DNA of 64,000 bases, taken from an uncultured Prevotellaceae bacterium (lineage in GTDB: Bacteria > Bacteroidota > Bacteroidia > Bacteroidales > Bacteroidaceae). The stretch covers positions 1 to 64,000 of the forward strand of contig OMWC01000017.1 in NCBI GenBank assembly GCA_900314655.1, given 5' to 3'. Under the pieces are notes generated by a model. That model was not told the DNA's origin. It saw nothing but the letters and a program-made list of their open reading frames with translations, and did not search any database. Made by a program: the position numbers and the translations under genes. Shown piece by piece: positions 59,304 through 64,000 of the stretch; the first letter of the stretch is position 1, and each line of letters starts with the position of its first letter.

Positions 59304-61604
59304 TTACCTCATCACATCATGACATTTCACGATTTCGGCCTTGGCCTTGAACTTCACCGTCTGACGGATGTCCTCGGCTGAGGCGGCAAACTTGGCGGTA
59401 TATTCGCCGCCGTCGGTCACCCATGCCTGCTGGTCGGTATCGTAGGAAGCCAGGTCGTAGCCGCTGAATGTGAGCAGCAACTGCTGACTTTCGCCTGGTT
59501 TCAGCTCGCGGGTCTTGCCGAAGGCTTTCAGTTCGATGGCGGGCTTATGGAGCTTGCTCTTCGGAGCCGTGATGTAGAGCTGAACGGCCTCTTTGCCGGC
59601 CACGCTGCCCGTATTCTTCACGGTGATGGCAGCCACATATTCCTTGCCTTTCTTGCTCACCTTGGGCTTCGAGTATTCAAACGTGGTGTAGCTCAGTCCG
59701 TAGCCGAAGGGATAGCTCACGCTCTTGCCTTCGGTCTGGTAATAGCGGTAGCCCACGTTCAGCCCTTCCTCGTAGCGGGTCTCGGCCACGTTGGGCGTAG
59801 CTTTCTTCATCTCGTCGTTCATCTTGAACTCATCCCAGAACGTGATGTCGCGTGGGAAGTTCTTGTTGGCTGGCACGTCCTCAATGTCGCAGGGGAAGGT
59901 GACGGTCAGCTTTCCGCTCGGATTGGCTTTGCCCGTCAGCACGTCGGCAATAGAGTTTCCGGCTTCCATTCCAGGCTGCCAGGCCAGCAGGATAGCATCG
60001 GCGAAGGGCTTCACTTCCTCTGTGTTCACCGCTCCGCCCACGTTCAAGATCACCACCACGGGTTTTCCCAGTTGGTGGAAAGCCTCGTAAGTGTTCTTCA
60101 GCATGGCCTCTTCGTCTTCGTTGATGTCGAAGTCTTCGAAGGTGCGGTCGCCGAATTCACCGCTGCTGCGGCCTACGGTCACGATGGCCAGGTCGTTGTT
60201 TTGTGCGGCAAACATGTAGGTGTTCTTGCCTAGCTGGGGCTCTTTCACCCTCGGACGGGGGAAGAACGAGTTGGTGCTCAGGTAGCCCATCTCGGCCTCG
60301 GCTTCGAGCAGGGCAAACTCCTTGTATTTCTGATAGACGCCGCGCAGGGTGTCGTTGATCACGAATCCCGCATTCTCCAGACCTTTCACCAGGTCGATCA
60401 CGTAGGGCTTGTTCACGTCGCCCGAACCTGTTCCGCCGGCGTACAGGTTATAAGAGGTGATGCCGAAGAGGGCGGTCTTCTTTCCGCTTTCCAGTGGCAG
60501 CGTCTTGTTCTCGTTCTTCAGCAGCACCATTCCCTCGGGGGCAGCCTCGCGGGTCAGCTTGGCATGTGCCTGGATGTCGGGCTTGTTGGAGTATTTGTAG
60601 CCCTTGAAGTGGGGTGTCTTTACCACGTATTCCAGTATTCGGCGCACGTTGCGGTCGATATCTTCCATCTTGATGGTGCCGTCCTTTGCACCCTTGATGA
60701 TGTCCTGTATCTGTTCGGCGTTGCCCGGAGTGAGCAGGTCGTTGCCGGCAGCCACCTGTCGGTCGGTATGGCGCGTGTCGGTCCAGTCGGTCATCACGAT
60801 ACCCTTGAATCCCCATTCGTCGCGCAGGATGGTGGTGAGCAGTTCTTTGTTCTCCTGTGTCCACGGACCGTTCAGGAAGTTATACGAACTCATGATGGTC
60901 CAGGGCTGACTCTTGCGCACGGCAATCTCGAAACCCTTCAGGTAGATTTCCCTCAGCGTGCGCTGGTCCACCACCGAGTTGTTATGCAGTCGGTTGGTCT
61001 CCTGGTTGTTGCCTGCAAAGTGCTTGGCGCTCACGCCTATGCCCTGACTCTGTATGCCGTTGATCATGGCTGCACCGATAAGGCCTGTCACGAACGGGTC
61101 TTCCGAATAGTATTCGAAGTTGCGGCCGCAGAGCGGAGAGCGCATGATGTTCATGCCCGGACCCAGAATGACGTCGCAACCGTATTCCAATGCCTCGTTA
61201 CCCATGGCTTGGCCCACGCGCTCCACCAGTTCGGTGTTCCATGTCGATGCCAGCAGCGTGCCGATGGGGAAGCCCGTGCAGTAGTAGGTGTTCGGATCGT
61301 TGGGGCGCTTTTCCGAGATATGCACGCCCGCAGGACCGTCGGTGAGCACCGTGTGGGGGATGCCCAGCCTTTCAATCTTGGCCGTGTTTCCGGCCGCGCC
61401 GAGCACGATGGCCCCGGCGTTTGGGTCAGGATTCGTGGGAAGTCCGAAATAAGTGTTGCCGAATGAGTAGCCCACCAGCAGGTTGGCTTTCTCCTCGATG
61501 GTCATGTTCTTGACCACCTGGTCGATGTTCTGGGGCGTCAGTCGGGGCTGCGCCGTAGCCGTAGTTGCCATCATAGCCGTAGCGATAATAAGTTTTGTTT
61601 TCAT
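59304..61604 (-). CDS. bglX: GH3 beta-glucosidase, exported
   Basis: The 766-residue protein has a signal peptide (cleavage near ATA), the GH3 N-terminal TIM barrel with substrate pair KH (K194, H195) and nucleophile Asp273 in GIVMTDWTDTRHT, the C-terminal alpha/beta sandwich (TVGRSSGEFGDRTFEDF) and a fibronectin-type III-like tail (KVSKKGKEYVAAITVKNTGS). It releases glucose or related sugars from beta-linked glycosides in the periplasm. The AraC regulator is convergent. Length agrees with BglX-type enzymes. No SusC/SusD genes are adjacent. Confidence 0.95.
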   Translation of the reverse strand: MKTKLIIATAMMATTATAQPRLTPQNIDQVVKNMTIEEKANLLVGYSFGNTYFGLPTNPDPNAGAIVLGAAGNTAKIERLGIPHTVLTDGPAGVHISEKRPNDPNTYYCTGFPIGTLLASTWNTELVERVGQAMGNEALEYGCDVILGPGMNIMRSPLCGRNFEYYSEDPFVTGLIGAAMINGIQSQGIGVSAKHFAGNNQETNRLHNNSVVDQRTLREIYLKGFEIAVRKSQPWTIMSSYNFLNGPWTQENKELLTTILRDEWGFKGIVMTDWTDTRHTDRQVAAGNDLLTPGNAEQIQDIIKGAKDGTIKMEDIDRNVRRILEYVVKTPHFKGYKYSNKPDIQAHAKLTREAAPEGMVLLKNENKTLPLESGKKTALFGITSYNLYAGGTGSGDVNKPYVIDLVKGLENAGFVINDTLRGVYQKYKEFALLEAEAEMGYLSTNSFFPRPRVKEPQLGKNTYMFAAQNNDLAIVTVGRSSGEFGDRTFEDFDINEDEEAMLKNTYEAFHQLGKPVVVILNVGGAVNTEEVKPFADAILLAWQPGMEAGNSIADVLTGKANPSGKLTVTFPCDIEDVPANKNFPRDITFWDEFKMNDEMKKATPNVAETRYEEGLNVGYRYYQTEGKSVSYPFGYGLSYTTFEYSKPKVSKKGKEYVAAITVKNTGSVAGKEAVQLYITAPKSKLHKPAIELKAFGKTRELKPGESQQLLLTFSGYDLASYDTDQQAWVTDGGEYTAKFAASAEDIRQTVKFKAKAEIVKCHDVMR

Positions 61605-61636
61605 ACAGTTTTCTATAGATTAATACTAACTGACGG

Positions 61637-61667
61637 CAAAAATACATCATTTTTCTCGGATGGCAAA
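61637..61667 (-). promoter_or_regulatory. Promoter of bglX
   Basis: On the minus strand TTTG (61667-61664), a 19-bp spacer and TATTTTTG (61644-61637), 33 bp upstream of the start. The stretch 61670-61960 beyond it holds nothing I can name. Confidence 0.7.
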
Positions 61668-61964
61668 GACTTTGTCAGTTTTTCTGCATCCGAACTCATT
61701 TCGCGATTCCTTTGATGGTTGCATACGACGGTTTCTTCCGGACGGGCACACTGTGAGAAAAAATCCTTGAAAATACCTTTCATACCTTAATCGTATTTAG
61801 TTGATAATTTTGTTGATGCAAAGGTACTTTGTTTGCTGCATACAGACAATACCCATTAATCGGTAAATCTGACATCCGGCTATCCCCATAACTGATGATG
61901 CTCACCCAGAAGTTGTTTTTCGTGAAAAATATCCGTATCCTGTTCGCTTTGACTAAGAAATTCT

Positions 61965-62548
61965 CGATTTAAGGGTGCACGGGTGCCACATCGCCCATAA
62001 ACACAGGGTTTGCACCCTGTTTGGGAGGGTGCCACGGGTGCCACAAGGGTGCTACATCAGAAGAAGACCCACCCCAACCCTCCCTGAATAGAGAGGGAGT
62101 TATTACTTTTGAGAATTGATATAATCGCTACTGAAGATGTATTTGTTCCCTCCCTTAAGAGGGAGGGCTGGGTAGGGTCTATAAATTCTCTAGAGAATTT
62201 GTTGCAAAGTATCATCGGAAGCCCAGCAAACTATCATCAGACGAAATAAATTCTCTAGAGAATTTCAAACCTTTTATGATTGCCTTAACCCAATAGAAAG
62301 ATATATTCCTCATGCGGAGTGAATGGAGTACGCGGAGAATAATCTATAAACTCCCTCCCTATGCAGGGAGGGTTGGGGTGGGTCTCTTTCCTTCAGGGAG
62401 GGTTGGGTTGGGGCTCTAGTTGGGATGGGGCTCCTCTTCCTGATGTGGCACCCTTGTGGCACCCGTGACACCCTCGTAAAGAGGGTGCCAGCCCTTTATA
62501 CAAAGGCGATGTGGCACCCGTGCACCCTCAAAACGAAAAAATCCCCTG
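61965..62548. repeat. Composite inverted-repeat element, copy 2 (opposite orientation)
   Basis: The left arm (about 61965-62062) and right arm (about 62440-62548) are inverted copies and match the arms of copy 1. The palindrome pair AAATTCTCTAGAGAATTT is at 62183-62200 and 62248-62265. Its core, TTGCAAAGTATCATCGG, is the reverse complement of the copy 1 core, so this copy is inverted. Three or more C/G-rich palindromes (near 62075-62100, 62150-62170, 62345-62395) are packed inside, which makes it about 55 bp longer. Confidence 0.85.
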
Positions 62549-62616
62549 TATGTGACTTGACAAAAAAAGAACCGGATACATGCATCACGCACTTCCGGTC
62601 CTCGATTCTCAGGGGA

Positions 62617-62728
62617 ACAAAAATCTTCAAAAATCTGCCAAAAATAACCCTGCGCCTCTTTGTACTATGTTTATAGTTAAATGGTTAAAGGTTAAAGTTA
62701 TTTTTGTGAGATTTTTGAAGATTTTTGT
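62617..62728. repeat. 20-bp perfect inverted repeat with a 72-nt loop
   Basis: 62617-62636 pairs exactly with 62709-62728 (sequence built from two AAAAATCTTC/AAAAATCT units). The loop includes a second microrepeat (TTAAATGGTTAAAGGTTAAAG). It could be a structured RNA or a site; nothing else is known. Confidence 0.7.
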
Positions 62729-62756
62729 CCATATAATAATAAGGAAGCGGAAATTC

Positions 62757-62855
62757 ATTCCTCTCGGTTTTGTCAGAAATGGGGTAGTTATTCCTCTCGG
62801 TTTTATCAAAAATATGGTAGTTATTCCTCTCGGTTTTATCAAAAAAGCCCTGATT
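62757..62855. repeat. Three tandem 33-bp repeats
   Basis: Copies start at 62757, 62790 and 62823. Each begins ATTCCTCTCGGTTTT(G/A)TCA. The length (33 bp, 11 codons) allows them to be read through without stops on the minus strand, but no gene is credible there. They end directly upstream of the promoter for the AAA_14 gene. Confidence 0.8.
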
Positions 62856-62857
62856 TC

Positions 62858-62889
62858 TTTGTGAGTTTCATCATAAATTATTATCTTTG
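62858..62889 (+). promoter_or_regulatory. Promoter of the AAA_14/DUF4143 gene
   Basis: TTTG (62858-62861), a 20-bp spacer and TATCTTTG (62882-62889), 26 bp upstream of the ATG at 62916. Confidence 0.78.
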
Positions 62890-62915
62890 CCATCGATATC
62901 AGTAAACGACAGTGT

Positions 62916-64000
62916 ATGTACATAGAAAGATACATAGATACGCTGCTTCTGGAATGGAAACATAGCAGCAGTTTGAAACCTCTGCTTCTCCGGGGTGCTC
63001 GTCAGGTTGGTAAATCATGGGCTGTGGAGCATTTGGGCAAAAGTTTCGACTACTTCATAGAGGTTAATTTCGAAAAACGCCCAGAGATAAAGGAAGTTTT
63101 TGAGAATGTACATGATGTCCATGAATTGGCCAATAGTCTTGGCATGCTATATAACAAACCCGTCGAGGCAGGCAAGACGCTGCTTTTTCTTGATGAGATA
63201 CAAGCCTCTCCCGATGCTATCAAAAGTCTTTGGTCTTTTAAGGAAGATTTTCCTGATTTGCATGTTATTGCAGCAGGCTCGTTGCTCGAATTCACGTTGA
63301 AGGAATTGCCTTCGTTTGGCGTAGGCAGAATACGGTCGCTGTTTGTCTATCCATTCTCGTTCGATGAGTTCCTTATGGCAGAAGGAAAGTCAACATGGGT
63401 AAAGGCTAAGCAGGAAGCGAGCGCTGAGAAACCTTTGCTTACTGCTCTTCACCAAGACTTGGTGCTGCATTACCGTACGTTTCTGATGGTGGGAGGTATG
63501 CCTGCCAGCGTGGCTGCATGGGTAAATTCTCATGACTATCGAAAATGTCAGACAGAACTTGATGACATACAACTGGCATATTACGATGATTTTGCGAAAT
63601 ACGCCAGGAAGGTTGATCCGGTATTGCTTCGAAATACTCTGCAAAGTGTTATTCTTCAGATAGGCAACAAGTTCACGTACAGCAAAGTGGAGGGGGGATA
63701 TCGTGCAGAAGAGGTGAAAAAAGCCTTGGGACTGTTGTGCGATGCGGGAATCATCAAGCGTGTCAGTCATACAGCTGCAAATGGTTTGCCTCTCGGTGCC
63801 GGTGTCAATGAAAAGTTCCGAAAGTACATTTATCTGGATAGCGGCCTTTTGTTGCGCATACTGGATATGGATTTGGGCAGTGCCCGTCAGTTGACGGATT
63901 TGATTTTGGCTGGTAGTGCAGAGGATTTGGTGAACAAGGGCGGTCTGGCAGAGATGGTGTTAGGATGGGAAATGGTGAAATATAATAATCCGCGCTCACA
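62916..64000 (+). CDS. AAA_14/DUF4143 P-loop ATPase (3' end beyond the window)
   Basis: The frame runs without a stop from the ATG at 62916 to the window end (361 codons). Walker A is GARQVGKS (27-34), Walker B LLFLDEIQ (89-96), followed by the sensor VIAAGSLLEFTL. The region VGRIRSLFVYPFSFDEFL is typical of AAA_14 proteins. DUF4143 (restriction-like nuclease fold) would follow from about residue 200; LDDIQLAYYDDFAKYARKV and YLDSGLLLRIL fit its start. These ATPases are common in Bacteroidales and have unknown function. It stands alone behind repeats, like the ATPase_2 gene at 16569. Confidence 0.88.
   Translation, partial: MYIERYIDTLLLEWKHSSSLKPLLLRGARQVGKSWAVEHLGKSFDYFIEVNFEKRPEIKEVFENVHDVHELANSLGMLYNKPVEAGKTLLFLDEIQASPDAIKSLWSFKEDFPDLHVIAAGSLLEFTLKELPSFGVGRIRSLFVYPFSFDEFLMAEGKSTWVKAKQEASAEKPLLTALHQDLVLHYRTFLMVGGMPASVAAWVNSHDYRKCQTELDDIQLAYYDDFAKYARKVDPVLLRNTLQSVILQIGNKFTYSKVEGGYRAEEVKKALGLLCDAGIIKRVSHTAANGLPLGAGVNEKFRKYIYLDSGLLLRILDMDLGSARQLTDLILAGSAEDLVNKGGLAEMVLGWEMVKYNNPRS

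Noticed and set aside
62425..62676. 83-residue open frame within composite repeat copy 2
   Set aside because: The frame is written by the repeat arm (MWHPCGTRD, MWHPCTLK) and a related frame also appears in the antisense of copy 1, so it is a by-product of the element.
62627..62935. 102-residue minus-strand frame with three FLIKPRG(I/M) repeats
   Set aside because: It is produced by the 33-bp tandem repeats and the inverted repeat, and it crosses the promoter of the AAA_14 gene.
12..64000. tRNA, rRNA or CRISPR array
   Set aside because: No cloverleaf with a recognisable T-arm, no rRNA motifs, and no regular repeat-spacer array were seen. The 33-bp tandem repeats at 62757-62855 have no spacers.

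Overview
The window looks like the chromosome of a member of the Bacteroidales, most likely Prevotellaceae. Three things point there: a full-length SprA/SOV translocon of the type IX secretion system, repeated promoters with the Bacteroidetes -7 box TAnnTTTG (about 20 bp downstream of a TTG/TTTG -33 box), and characteristic gene content (meso-diaminopimelate dehydrogenase, GH3 beta-glucosidase, ECF sigma/anti-sigma/TonB-plug cassette, EtfAB with acyl-CoA dehydrogenase). No rRNA, tRNA, CRISPR array, insertion sequence or complete prophage was seen.

Layout. 1-1000: gene debris, ending in a decayed BRO-N/RhuM gene. 1056-5490 (minus): dnaK, cysK, metY. 5813-7709 (plus): a two-gene AAA ATPase + DUF4435/TOPRIM cassette resembling PARIS-type anti-phage systems. 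7638-13414 (minus): dxs-trkA-trkH-manA. 13548-15409: secreted C1B peptidase and a small helix-hairpin-helix protein. 15481-17690: a composite inverted-repeat element beside a small lipoprotein gene and an ATPase_2-type NTPase. 17752-28803: ddh, ruvA, sprA and a PafA-like phosphatase. 28840-35928: nadB, a repeat-rich spacer, then a tlpA-like/dacB/mscS/mutY run. 36002-41869: transporter, reductases, MGMT-like protein, galM, xpt. 41901-45282: sigma/anti-sigma/MG2-plug operon. 45424-50659: PH-domain protein, methyltransferase, and etfB-etfA-(57-aa small protein)-acd. 50854-55323: dnaG, queD, queE, cls. 55271-58291: rsmD, DUF3822 protein and a RecD-like helicase. 58310-61604: AraC regulator convergent with a GH3 beta-glucosidase. 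61965-64000: a second composite repeat followed by an AAA_14/DUF4143 ATPase that runs off the window.

How the genes work together. Most are core metabolism and envelope functions: sulfur amino acids (cysK, metY), isoprenoid and potassium uptake (dxs, trkAH), lysine/peptidoglycan (ddh, dacB), NAD (nadB), queuosine (queD, queE), replication and repair (dnaG, ruvA, mutY, MGMT-like) and electron transfer (etfAB-acd).

The most unusual material is non-coding. There are two inverted copies of a roughly 530-580 bp composite repeat with long terminal inverted arms and paired 18-bp palindromes, each next to an accessory P-loop ATPase. A family of C/G-rich palindromes sits in spacers, forms terminators, and is also read through in frame inside sprA, queE and the RecD-like helicase gene. 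A nested inverted repeat contains a perfect 38-bp AT palindrome. Several start codons were moved because the predicted -7 box lies on top of, or downstream of, the longest possible start.
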